Below are positions 48,573-59,575 of a stretch of 64,000 bases of DNA, piece by piece. Location of the stretch: assembly GCA_002070955.1 (NCBI GenBank), contig MWEK01000008.1, positions 92,555-156,554 on the forward strand, written 5' to 3'. The stretch is from Planctomycetes bacterium ADurb.Bin069. GTDB taxonomy: Bacteria; Planctomycetota; UBA8108; UBA8890; UBA8898. A program made the translations under genes and the position numbers. How positions within the stretch are numbered: the first letter of the stretch is position 1; each line of letters opens with the position of its first letter. The notes under the pieces were generated by a model. The model searched no databases. It was not told where the DNA came from and saw only the letters and a program-made list of their open reading frames with translations.

Positions 48573-48824
48573 ATGCGCAGGCGCATGGCGGTGCAGGACC
48601 AACTGCCGGACAAGCGAAACCCGTCGGCGATGCGCGAGACCCTGCGCTACCTTCACGTGGGGTCCGAGGTCGCGCTCTTCACGGCCGTGGGCGTGTACGG
48701 CGGCATGAAGCTCGATGAATGGCTGAACTCCGCCCCGTGGTGCCTGGCCGGATGCGCGGTCGCCGGATTCGCGCTCGGCTTCTACGAGCTCATCCGCGCG
48801 GCGCGACGCGACGACTCACGATAG
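48573..48824 (+). CDS. atpZ: AtpZ-type small membrane protein of the ATP synthase operon
   Basis: 83 residues with two hydrophobic segments (EVALFTAVGVYGGMKLD and CLAGCAVAGFALGFYELI). This matches the AtpZ/AtpI family hairpin usually found first in atp operons, which helps c-ring assembly or carries ions. ATG 48573 has GGAG about 7 bases before; ATG 48585 is an equally good alternative. The next gene starts 12 bases after the stop. Confidence 0.75.
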   Translation: MRRRMAVQDQLPDKRNPSAMRETLRYLHVGSEVALFTAVGVYGGMKLDEWLNSAPWCLAGCAVAGFALGFYELIRAARRDDSR

Positions 48825-48836
48825 GCAGACACACGC

Positions 48837-49211
48837 ATGCGTGATTGTCTTCGGGAAATGCGGCCCGTTCTGGCGATCGCCGCCTGCGCGGCGGCCGCGT
48901 TCCTGCCCTTCTACGAGCAGACCCGCTGGCCGTGGCTCTGGGCGGGCGCCGGCTTGGCCGCGGCCGCCGGCCTGGCGGGCGCGATCGTGACATCCCTCAC
49001 GAAAGAACGCCGCTCGGCGGCGGCCATGGTCGGCGGGATGTCGGCGCGTTTTCTCACGGCGGTGGCGGGGCTCTGCGCCTGCCTTCTGCTCCTCCCGCGG
49101 GCGCTGGCGCCGGCCGCGTCGGTCCTTCTCGCCGCGTACCTGGCCATGCTCGCCCGTGACATCGCGCGCGCGCACCGCCAGACCCGTCCCGCGGAGGCGC
49201 GCCGGCCATGA
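48837..49211 (+). CDS. atpI: AtpI-like ATP synthase operon membrane protein
   Basis: 124 residues with four predicted membrane helices (VLAIAACAAAAFLPFYE; WLWAGAGLAAAAGLAGAIV; FLTAVAGLCACLLLLP; ASVLLAAYLAMLAR), the layout of subunit I. Sequence identity to known AtpI is low and the call leans on its place between atpZ and atpB. The stop overlaps the atpB start by four bases. Confidence 0.65.
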   Translation: MRDCLREMRPVLAIAACAAAAFLPFYEQTRWPWLWAGAGLAAAAGLAGAIVTSLTKERRSAAAMVGGMSARFLTAVAGLCACLLLLPRALAPAASVLLAAYLAMLARDIARAHRQTRPAEARRP

Positions 49212-49996
49212 TGTTCCTGGCGTCGGCCAATCCCCTGGAGCACTCGCTCGACCGTCCCTTCGGGTGGTTCGGCCGGGGCGTGGGGGAAGCCCTCGCCGCC
49301 GTGGGCATTACGACGCAGGTCTTCATGCTGTTTATCGGGGCGGCGCTCATGTGCGCGGTGTTCATCGCCCGCGCGCGGCGCGTTCAAGCCGGCGAACTGG
49401 TGCCCCACGGCTGGGGCAATTTCCTGGAAGCCCTGCTGCTCTTCATCCGCGACGAGGTCGTCAGGCCCGTCGTCGGCCGCGACGGCGACCGCTACCTTCC
49501 CTTCATTTGGACGGTCTTCTTTCTCATCTTGACCTGCAATCTGCTGGGGCTCATTCCCGGCTGCATGACGGCCACGGGCAACATCAGCGTCAACGCGGCC
49601 CTGGCGGGCGTCTCCTTTCTCGCCTGGCATCTGTGGGGCATTCGCAGCGTCGGCGTCGTCAAGTACCTGCGTTACATCGTTCCGCCCGTCCCGCTGGTCC
49701 TCTGGCCCCTCATGCTCGTCATCGAGATCGTCGGGCACTTCGTCCGCCCCTTCGCCCTCACCATGCGTCTTTTCGCGAACATGTTCGCCGGGCACATCGC
49801 CATCGCCACCGTGCTCGGCTTCACGGCCGCCTTGACGAAGGACACGCTGGTCCTCGGGGGCGCCATCTCGCTGGCGGGCGTCCTCGGCGCCGTCGCGCTG
49901 ACGCTCTTCGAGGTCTTCGTGGCCGCCCTCCAGGCCTTCATCTTCGCTTCCCTCACGACCGTGTTCGTCGGGATGTCGGTCCATCCCGAACACTGA
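49208..49996 (+). CDS. atpB: F0F1 ATP synthase subunit a
   Basis: 262 residues. The stator channel subunit next to the c-ring. The essential arginine is Arg187 in FALTMRLFANMFAGH. Other hallmarks are FLILTCNLLGLIPGCMTATG and LFEVFVAALQAFIFASL near the C-terminus. Five to six membrane helices. It is preceded by a 4-base overlap with atpI and followed after 16 bases by atpE, which has a GAAAGGAG ribosome site. Confidence 0.95.
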   Translation: MMFLASANPLEHSLDRPFGWFGRGVGEALAAVGITTQVFMLFIGAALMCAVFIARARRVQAGELVPHGWGNFLEALLLFIRDEVVRPVVGRDGDRYLPFIWTVFFLILTCNLLGLIPGCMTATGNISVNAALAGVSFLAWHLWGIRSVGVVKYLRYIVPPVPLVLWPLMLVIEIVGHFVRPFALTMRLFANMFAGHIAIATVLGFTAALTKDTLVLGGAISLAGVLGAVALTLFEVFVAALQAFIFASLTTVFVGMSVHPEH

Positions 49997-50012
49997 TGAA
50001 AGGAGTCGCTGC

Positions 50013-50285
50013 ATGGAGACGTTAGGTCTGTCGCTGCTGGGCCCCGCCGTGGGGATCGGCCTCATCGTGATCGCCGCGGGCGTCGGCATCGGCCGGATCG
50101 GCGCCGCCTCGTGCGAGGGCATCGCGCGGCAGCCCGAGGCCGCGGGCACGATCCGCATGGCCATGATCATCGCCGCGGGCCTCATCGAGGGAATCGCGCT
50201 CTTCGGCGTGATCATCTGCCTCATCGGGACCAACGGCATGCTCGAGATCGTCAAGACCGCCGTGGAGAAGCTCGGCGCGCGCTGA
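50013..50285 (+). CDS. atpE: F0F1 ATP synthase subunit c
   Basis: 90 residues, two helices joined by the polar loop EGIARQPEA. Ion-binding Glu59 lies in AGLIEGIALFGVI. The Na+-type ligand pattern (Gln in helix 1 and Ser/Thr after the Glu in helix 2) is absent: the Gln position in the glycine-rich helix (AGVGIGRIG) is Ile and Gly60 follows Glu59. This suggests a proton-driven ring, by comparison with the Ilyobacter subunit. Confidence 0.95.
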   Translation: METLGLSLLGPAVGIGLIVIAAGVGIGRIGAASCEGIARQPEAAGTIRMAMIIAAGLIEGIALFGVIICLIGTNGMLEIVKTAVEKLGAR

Positions 50286-50335
50286 CCGCGCGGGGGCCGC
50301 GCGCGCCGCCGCGGCGCGGCCACGGAGAAGAGACA

Positions 50336-50920
50336 ATGGACACACTGCGCGGGATTCTGCCCATGCTCCTGGCCCCCGCCCTGGCGCGGGCGGCCGGCGG
50401 GGAGGCGGAACCGGGCGGCGTCGATTTTCTGACGCCGCTCCTGCCCCAGGTCTTCTGGTCGGTCGTCACCTTCGTCCTCGCCCTCTTCGTTCTCGGCCGC
50501 TTCGCCTGGCCGGCCATCCAGAAGGCGCTCGACGAGCGCGAACGCCGCATCCGGGAGGCGCTGGCCGCCGCCGAGAACGCCCGCCAGGAAGCCGAGGAAG
50601 CCCGCGCGCGCTCCAAGGCGGAGATGGCGGCGGCTCAGCGCCGCATGGACGAGGAAGCCGCCGTGGTGAAGGCCGATATCGGCCGGGCCCGCGAAGGGCT
50701 GCTGGCCGCGGCGCGCCGAGAGGCCGACGCCGTCCAGCGCAAGGCCCTGGAGGCCATCGAGCAGGCCAAGCTGCAGGCGCTCGCCGAGGTCAGGCGCCGG
50801 GCGGTCGATCTCGCCATCGCCGCGGCCGAGCGCATCATCGCGCGGCGCCTCGACGCGGAGGACGAGCGCCGCTTCGCGCAGGAGGCCATCGACGCGCTCC
50901 GGCCTCCCGAGGCACGGTGA
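50336..50920 (+). CDS. atpF: F0F1 ATP synthase subunit b
   Basis: 194 residues from ATG 50336 (GGAGAAGAG upstream). The N-terminus has a signal-like hydrophobic stretch (ILPMLLAPALARAAGG) before the true anchor helix (VFWSVVTFVLALFVLGRF), after which a long charged coiled coil runs to the end. The extra N-terminal segment is longer than in E. coli b (156 residues) and may be cleaved. It acts as the peripheral stalk binding delta. Confidence 0.92.
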   Translation: MDTLRGILPMLLAPALARAAGGEAEPGGVDFLTPLLPQVFWSVVTFVLALFVLGRFAWPAIQKALDERERRIREALAAAENARQEAEEARARSKAEMAAAQRRMDEEAAVVKADIGRAREGLLAAARREADAVQRKALEAIEQAKLQALAEVRRRAVDLAIAAAERIIARRLDAEDERRFAQEAIDALRPPEAR

Positions 50921-50923
50921 CTC

Positions 50924-51473
50924 ATGGCGGACGAGGCAGCGTGGGCTTACGCGCGGGCGATAGTCGACCTGGCGGTTCGGCGGGAGACGCTGGACGAAGT
51001 CGAGGACGGCGTGCGCGCTCTGGCCGCCGCGCTCCGGACGGATCCGGAGCTTCACCGCTACCTGCTGAGCCCCATCGCGGGGCGCCGCGCCCGCGCGGCG
51101 GCCGCGCGCCTCGACGCGGTGCTCCCGCCCGACTTGGTCGACGCGCTGGGCGTGATCATGGCGCACAGCCGCCAAGCTTGGCTGCCGGACATTCTCGCCG
51201 CCGTCGCCGATCTCGCCGACGCGGCGCGCGGGCGGGTGCGCGTCCAGGTGACGACGGCATCGGCGCTGGAGACCGGCGCGCGCGCCCGCCTCGCCGAGGA
51301 ACTCGCGCGCCACATGCGCGCCGAAGTCGTGCTCGACTCCCGCGTCGACCCCGCGATCGTGGGCGGCATGATCATCCGCTGCGGCGACAAAGTGGTCGAC
51401 GGCAGCGTGAAGGAACGTTTGGCCGTGCTCAAGCGCCGGCTCATGGCGCAACCTGTGGGAAGCGATTACTGCC

Positions 51474-51490
<17 letters not shown>
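50924..51490 (+). CDS. atpH: F0F1 ATP synthase subunit delta
   Basis: 188 residues. The N-terminal helical bundle starts [15 protein letters not shown] and the C-terminal part has [20 protein letters not shown] and [15 protein letters not shown], all family hallmarks. It links the peripheral stalk to the F1 head. It begins 3 bases after atpF and overlaps the start of atpA by 17 bases, an unusually long overlap that should couple translation. Confidence 0.93.
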
Positions 51491-52982
<1,492 letters not shown>

Positions 52983-52994
52983 GCGAGGATCGCC

Positions 52995-55366
<2,372 letters not shown>

Positions 55367-55374
55367 GAGGCGGC

Positions 55375-55773
55375 ATGGCGGAGCACCTGCGCGTCGTCAT
55401 CGCGACCCCTGAAAAAGCGGTCTTCGAGGGCACGGCCGTCTCCCTCGTCATTCCCGCCGAGGACGGATCGCTGGGCATCATGCGGGACCACGCCCGCCTG
55501 ATCGGCCGCGTGGGAAGCGGGCTCCTGGAGATCGCGCGCGAAGGGGGCGATGTTCGCTTCTTCGCCTGCGGCGGTTTCTTCATGGTCGCCGACAACGCGG
55601 TCAAGATTCTCGTCGATCGGGCGTGCCCGCCCGAGGAGCTCGACCTCAAGGAGGCGACCGAACGCCTCGAACGGGCGCGCGCGATGCCCGCGACCACCGA
55701 CCGCGAGTACCGCGCGGCCTACACCGCCCGCAGAAATGCCGAGGGCGAGATCCGCGCGGCGACCCGCGCCTAG
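55375..55773 (+). CDS. atpC: F0F1 ATP synthase subunit epsilon
   Basis: 132 residues. N-terminal beta sandwich (LRVVIATPEKAVFEGTAVSL, EDGSLGIMRDHARLIG) and a C-terminal helical hairpin (ATERLERARAMPATTDREYR) that in the family inhibits ATP hydrolysis. It is the last gene of the operon and begins 8 bases after atpD. A loose inverted repeat (GCGGAGAAG 55789-55797 with CTTCTCCGC 55825-55833) follows; no T-run is present. Confidence 0.93.
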   Translation: MAEHLRVVIATPEKAVFEGTAVSLVIPAEDGSLGIMRDHARLIGRVGSGLLEIAREGGDVRFFACGGFFMVADNAVKILVDRACPPEELDLKEATERLERARAMPATTDREYRAAYTARRNAEGEIRAATRA

Positions 55774-55819
55774 CGCCGCCCGCAAGGGGCGGAGAAGTCC
55801 GCGGATTATCCATAGCCGA

Positions 55820-55833
55820 CGCCCCTTCTCCGC
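55820..55833 (+). repeat. Copy 1 of a shared 14-base element before the SpoIIE-type gene
   Basis: The 14-mer CGCCCCTTCTCCGC occurs here and again at 57470-57483, each time about 20 bases before a start codon. Its 3' part also forms one arm of an inverted repeat with 55789-55797. A CATAAT follows at 55836-55841. Confidence 0.4.
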
Positions 55834-55851
55834 GCCATAATCAATGGTGCC

Positions 55852-57444
55852 GTGGTCACCGAAAAGCGCGCGCCACCTCACGCCAGAAGCGACGGCCCCC
55901 GCCGCCCGACGGTGCGGCTGCCCATCGCGATCAAGCTCGTCGTCGCCCTCGTCGCCCTCACCGTGGGCGTGAGCCTTTGGCAGGGGCTGCGCGACTTCGC
56001 CATCTCGCGCCAGCGCCTCGACGAGGCCAAGAACCAGAGCGGCGCCCTCTTCGTGCGCCACCTGGCCGCCTCGATCCCCCCCTACTGGCGCGACGAGGGC
56101 GCGGATCCGCGGAGCGCGGACGCCCGGGACCGCGCGCGCGTCGAGGTCCACGGCCGACTCAAGGAACTCGTCGCGAGCCCCGTCGGCGCCGACATCCTCG
56201 ACATCGTGATCTTCGCGCCCGAGGACCCGAGCCGCTTCTACATGGCCCTCACCGGCCAGGGGAGTTTCACGTGGACGCAGGGCCGGCGGTTGGACTACCC
56301 CGCCGCCGCGGACGCCGGCGTCACGATCCACGAGGGCGTGAAGGGATCGGTCCCCGTCCGGAGCTTCACGAGCGACATGACGCGCAACGGCGTTCTGGTG
56401 GGCCGCATCGCCGTGTATCTCTCCGCCGCGGACATCCAGGCCGCCGAGCACAAGCTTTGGGGCGAGGTCGTCCGCTCGGTGATCGCGGGGATCGCGGTGG
56501 CGGCCGCCGTGTCGATCCTCCTGGGCATGCTGCTCACCCGGCCGATCCGCGCCCTGGCCCGCGACATGCGCGCCGTCGGCCGGGGCAATCTCGACTGTCG
56601 GAGCACGGTCGGATCCGGCGACGAGGTCGGCGATCTGGCCCGCACCTTCAACCACATGGTGGCAAGCCTCAAGGACATGCAGGAGCGCCGCGCCGCCCAG
56701 AAGGCCATGGAGAAGGAGTTGGGCATCGCCCGCGCGATCCAGAAGGGCCTCATGCCCGAGCGCCCGCCCGAGCTGCGCACTTGGGACGTGGCGGCGCAGT
56801 GGCTTCCCGCCCGGGAGATCGGCGGCGACTACTACGACTTCCTGGATCTCAGGGAGGGCGCGTGGGGGCTTGCCGTGGCCGACGTGTCGGGGAAGGGAAT
56901 TCCCGCCGCGCTCATTATGAGCATGATGCGCTGCCTGCTCAGGCTCGCCGTCCAGGCGGGCCGGGGTCCGTCCGGAACGATCGATCTGGTCGAGGAGATC
57001 ATCACGCCCGACCTGAAGGACGGCATGTTCGTGAGCATGGCCTATCTGCGCTTCGCCGAGGACGACGGCGAGATCCGCCTCGTGCGCGCCGGCCACAACC
57101 CTCCCATTGTCGTCCGCGCGCGCACCCGAGCCGTCGAGGTCTGCAACGTTCCGGGCGTGGCGCTGGGCCTGCGCGCGGGCTTCGGCCACGCCGCGGCGCC
57201 CGAGGCGGCGCTGGCCCTGGAGCCCGGGGACTGCCTCGTCCTGTACAGCGACGGCATCACGGAGGCCATGAACGCGCGGGAGGAGGAATACGGCCAGGCG
57301 CGCTTCACGGCCGAGTTGGTTCACGCGCTGGATCGGTCGGCGGCCGAAATCGCGGCGCACATCGTGGACCGGGTGGCGGCGTGGCGGGGGGCGGCGCCGC
57401 AGTCCGACGACATCACGCTGGCGGTGCTCAAGCGGCGGCCGTAA
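55852..57444 (+). CDS. Membrane HAMP-SpoIIE (PP2C) serine phosphatase
   Basis: 530 residues from GTG 55852; no clear ribosome site is seen, so the start is moderately uncertain. Membrane helix ~23-43 (LPIAIKLVVALVALTVGVSL), extracytoplasmic sensor region (~45-205), second helix (~208-230), HAMP (~230-285), then a SpoIIE phosphatase domain. PP2C metal motifs are present: GGDYYDF, VADVSGKGIPAAL, VLYSDGITEAMN and SDDITLAVL. Such proteins dephosphorylate STAS-domain antagonists in partner-switching pathways in response to an outside signal. A STAS protein lies at the left edge of the window. It is 78 bases downstream of atpC and probably separately transcribed. Confidence 0.88.
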   Translation: MVTEKRAPPHARSDGPRRPTVRLPIAIKLVVALVALTVGVSLWQGLRDFAISRQRLDEAKNQSGALFVRHLAASIPPYWRDEGADPRSADARDRARVEVHGRLKELVASPVGADILDIVIFAPEDPSRFYMALTGQGSFTWTQGRRLDYPAAADAGVTIHEGVKGSVPVRSFTSDMTRNGVLVGRIAVYLSAADIQAAEHKLWGEVVRSVIAGIAVAAAVSILLGMLLTRPIRALARDMRAVGRGNLDCRSTVGSGDEVGDLARTFNHMVASLKDMQERRAAQKAMEKELGIARAIQKGLMPERPPELRTWDVAAQWLPAREIGGDYYDFLDLREGAWGLAVADVSGKGIPAALIMSMMRCLLRLAVQAGRGPSGTIDLVEEIITPDLKDGMFVSMAYLRFAEDDGEIRLVRAGHNPPIVVRARTRAVEVCNVPGVALGLRAGFGHAAAPEAALALEPGDCLVLYSDGITEAMNAREEEYGQARFTAELVHALDRSAAEIAAHIVDRVAAWRGAAPQSDDITLAVLKRRP

Positions 57445-57469
57445 GGCCCCCGGTCTCACCCGCCCGTTG

Positions 57470-57483
57470 CGCCCCTTCTCCGC
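57470..57483 (+). repeat. Copy 2 of the shared 14-base element, before tmk
   Basis: The same 14-mer as at 55820-55833, 21 bases before the tmk ATG. A TACGAT (57490-57495) follows. Function unknown; a promoter element or regulator site is possible. Confidence 0.4.
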
Positions 57484-57504
57484 CGCCGCTACGATGGCCT
57501 CCCT

Positions 57505-58173
57505 ATGGCCACCACCGCCCGCGTCCCCGGCATTCTCATCGCTTTCGAGGGCATCGACGGCGCGGGCAAGAGCACCCAGGCCGCGCTGGTCGCCGACCGC
57601 CTCGCGGACACGAAGACCCGCGCCCTTCTGGTGCGGGAACCGGGCGCTACGCCTGTCGCCGAGGCGGTGCGGCGCCTCCTCCTGGAACGCGGGAAGAACG
57701 CGCCCGGCCGGGAGGCGGAGATGTTCCTCTACCTGGCGGCGCGCGCCGACCTGTACCGCCGCGTGATTCTCCCCGCCCTGGACCGCGGCCGGTTCGTGCT
57801 CTCGGACCGGTGCTTCTGGTCCACCGTGGCGTACCAGGGGCGCGGCCTGGGCCTGGGAGTCGCGAAGGCGCGCGCGCTCAGCCTGATCGCCACCGGCGGG
57901 CGCGAGCCGGACCTGGTCGTCCTCCTCGACCTCGCGCCCGAGGAGGCGGCGGCCCGCCGGCGCGGCAAAGCCGACCGCATCGAGGCGCGCGGCAGCCGCT
58001 ACCTCGCCGAGGTCCGCGCGGAGTTCCTCGCCCTCGCGCGCCGCGCGCGGGGCAAGGCAATGGTCGTCAACGCGCACCTGCCGGCGGATACGATCTGCCT
58101 GAAGATCCTGGCGCGCCTCCGGGCCCTTATGCGCCGCCGCCGGCGCGCGACTCCGCGGCGGAGCCCCGCATGA
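57505..58173 (+). CDS. tmk: Thymidylate kinase
   Basis: 222 residues. It phosphorylates dTMP to dTDP in the cytoplasm. P-loop FEGIDGAGKST (residues 14-24), REPGATPVAEAVR (usual REPGGTP), the DRX motif in LSDRCFWSTVAYQG, and a LID region RRRGKADRIEARG. The C-terminal ~20 residues are Arg-rich (RALMRRRRRATPRRS) beyond the usual end. Its stop overlaps the holB start (ATGA); the tmk-holB pairing is widespread. Confidence 0.93.
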   Translation: MATTARVPGILIAFEGIDGAGKSTQAALVADRLADTKTRALLVREPGATPVAEAVRRLLLERGKNAPGREAEMFLYLAARADLYRRVILPALDRGRFVLSDRCFWSTVAYQGRGLGLGVAKARALSLIATGGREPDLVVLLDLAPEEAAARRRGKADRIEARGSRYLAEVRAEFLALARRARGKAMVVNAHLPADTICLKILARLRALMRRRRRATPRRSPA

Positions 58174-59003
58174 ACGCCGCCTTCGTCCGCGACTACTTCG
58201 CGCGCGCCCTCGCGGCCGACCGCCTCGCCCATGCCTATCTCCTCTGGGGCCCGGCCCCGGAAGAGCGCGATCGCGTCGCCCGGGACATCGCCCTTGCCTT
58301 CCTGTGCCCCGAGGGGCCCGCCCGCGGCATGGCGCCTTGCGGCGCCTGCCGCCCGTGCCGCGCCGTGGCGCGGGGCGCCTCCCCGGCGTTCTTCGAACTT
58401 GCCGCGAACCGCGCCGCCATCGACATCGACGCCGTGAGAGAGCTCATCGGCGCCCTCGCGATCGCCCACAACGGACGGCGCGTGGTTTTCGCGCCGCGCC
58501 TCGAGCGGCTCACCCTCCCCGCGGCGCACGCGTTCCTGAAGACTCTCGAGGAGCCGGGCGGGGCGACGCTCTATCTCTGCACCACCGGAAACCTCGGCGC
58601 CCTGCTGCCCACGATCGTGTCGCGCTGCCACCGGCTGCCGCTCTACGCGGCGGAGGCCTATCCCCCGCCGCCCGAAAACCCCGATCTGGAGCGGATCCTC
58701 GCCGACCCGGCCCGCCGCGACGAACTCGATTCCGACGTGCTGGCCGACTACGCGCCCGGCGAGGATCGGCGCGAGCGGCTGCGCGCGCTGTGCGCGCACC
58801 TGGCGGCCCACGCACGGCGCCGCACCGCGGCGCTCTGCGGCGAAACGCCCGCGGCCCCCACGATTTTCGACGCCCTCGATTTGCGCGGCGTGCTCCACAT
58901 GACCGAGCGCATTGTCGCGGCGGCCGCGGACATCGACGCCAACATTCACCCGGACCTGATCCTGGAGTGTCTCCTCATCCGGCTGCGCCGCGGCGCGGCA
59001 TGA
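58170..59003 (+). CDS. holB: DNA polymerase III delta-prime subunit
   Basis: 277 residues. Clamp-loader subunit with the AAA+ fold. The P-loop is degenerate (LLWGPAPEERDR), as expected for delta-prime, which does not hydrolyse ATP. A zinc module has one Cys in AFLCPEG and three in CGACRPC (C-x10-C-x2-C-x2-C). The arginine-finger segment TIVSRCHRL is intact, and HAFLKTLEEPGGATLYL is a family hallmark. ATG 58170 overlaps tmk by four bases. At 277 residues it is short of E. coli HolB (334), with a compact C-terminal domain. Confidence 0.88.
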   Translation: MNAAFVRDYFARALAADRLAHAYLLWGPAPEERDRVARDIALAFLCPEGPARGMAPCGACRPCRAVARGASPAFFELAANRAAIDIDAVRELIGALAIAHNGRRVVFAPRLERLTLPAAHAFLKTLEEPGGATLYLCTTGNLGALLPTIVSRCHRLPLYAAEAYPPPPENPDLERILADPARRDELDSDVLADYAPGEDRRERLRALCAHLAAHARRRTAALCGETPAAPTIFDALDLRGVLHMTERIVAAAADIDANIHPDLILECLLIRLRRGAA

Positions 59004-59104
59004 GCGGCGCCCCCCGGAACCTTCAAGTTTCCTCCCCCCCTCGGCCGATCCATCTTCAGGAAGGCGGCGATGCCCGCCGCGGCGGGCCGGTTGGAGGAGC
59101 GCCC

Positions 59105-59569
59105 ATGAGCGAGACGATCTTGACTTCGATCGAGCGCCTTGAGAAGCTGCTGCGCGCCGATCGACGCTATCCGCAGGATGCGTACAATTTCGTCTACGAG
59201 GCGCTGGACTGGACGCTGCGCCAGATCCGCGGCGAAGCCTCCGTCGTCGACGTCCACGTCTCGGGCGCCGAGCTTCTGGAGGGCATTCGCAGATACGCCC
59301 TCGCGAAGTTCGGGCCGCTCGGCGCGGCGGTGTTCGCGGGCTGGGGCATCACCCGCACCGATGACTGGGGCGAGATCGTCTTCAACCTCATCGACTACGA
59401 TCTGATGGGCAAGCAGGACTCCGACCGCAAGGAGGACTTCCGCGCCGTCTACGACATCCCCCGCGCCTTCGACGTCGAGCTGGACATCGACTACGACGGC
59501 GCCGAGGATCGCTGGAAGGTGAGCTACCGGCAGCACGGCGGGCGGCTGGCGCCCTCGGCCCGCAACTGA
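59105..59569 (+). CDS. Minf_1886-family protein
   Basis: 154 residues from ATG 59105, with GGAGGAG 7 bases upstream. The sequence AYNFVYEALDWTLRQI, then VSGAELLEGIRRYALAKFG, WGITRTDDWGEIVFNLID and KEDFRAVYDIP match the pattern of the Minf_1886 family, which is common in PVC and related bacteria and has no known function. Soluble, no signal peptide. It follows holB after ~100 bases that carry nothing recognisable and is convergent with the S41 protease, six bases apart. Confidence 0.78.
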   Translation: MSETILTSIERLEKLLRADRRYPQDAYNFVYEALDWTLRQIRGEASVVDVHVSGAELLEGIRRYALAKFGPLGAAVFAGWGITRTDDWGEIVFNLIDYDLMGKQDSDRKEDFRAVYDIPRAFDVELDIDYDGAEDRWKVSYRQHGGRLAPSARN

Positions 59570-59575
59570 GCCGCC

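Noticed and set aside
48485..48718. Leader peptide or small gene before atpZ
   Set aside because: The frame overlaps atpZ, encodes an Ala/Gly/Arg-rich product and has no good ribosome site; it is a chance frame.
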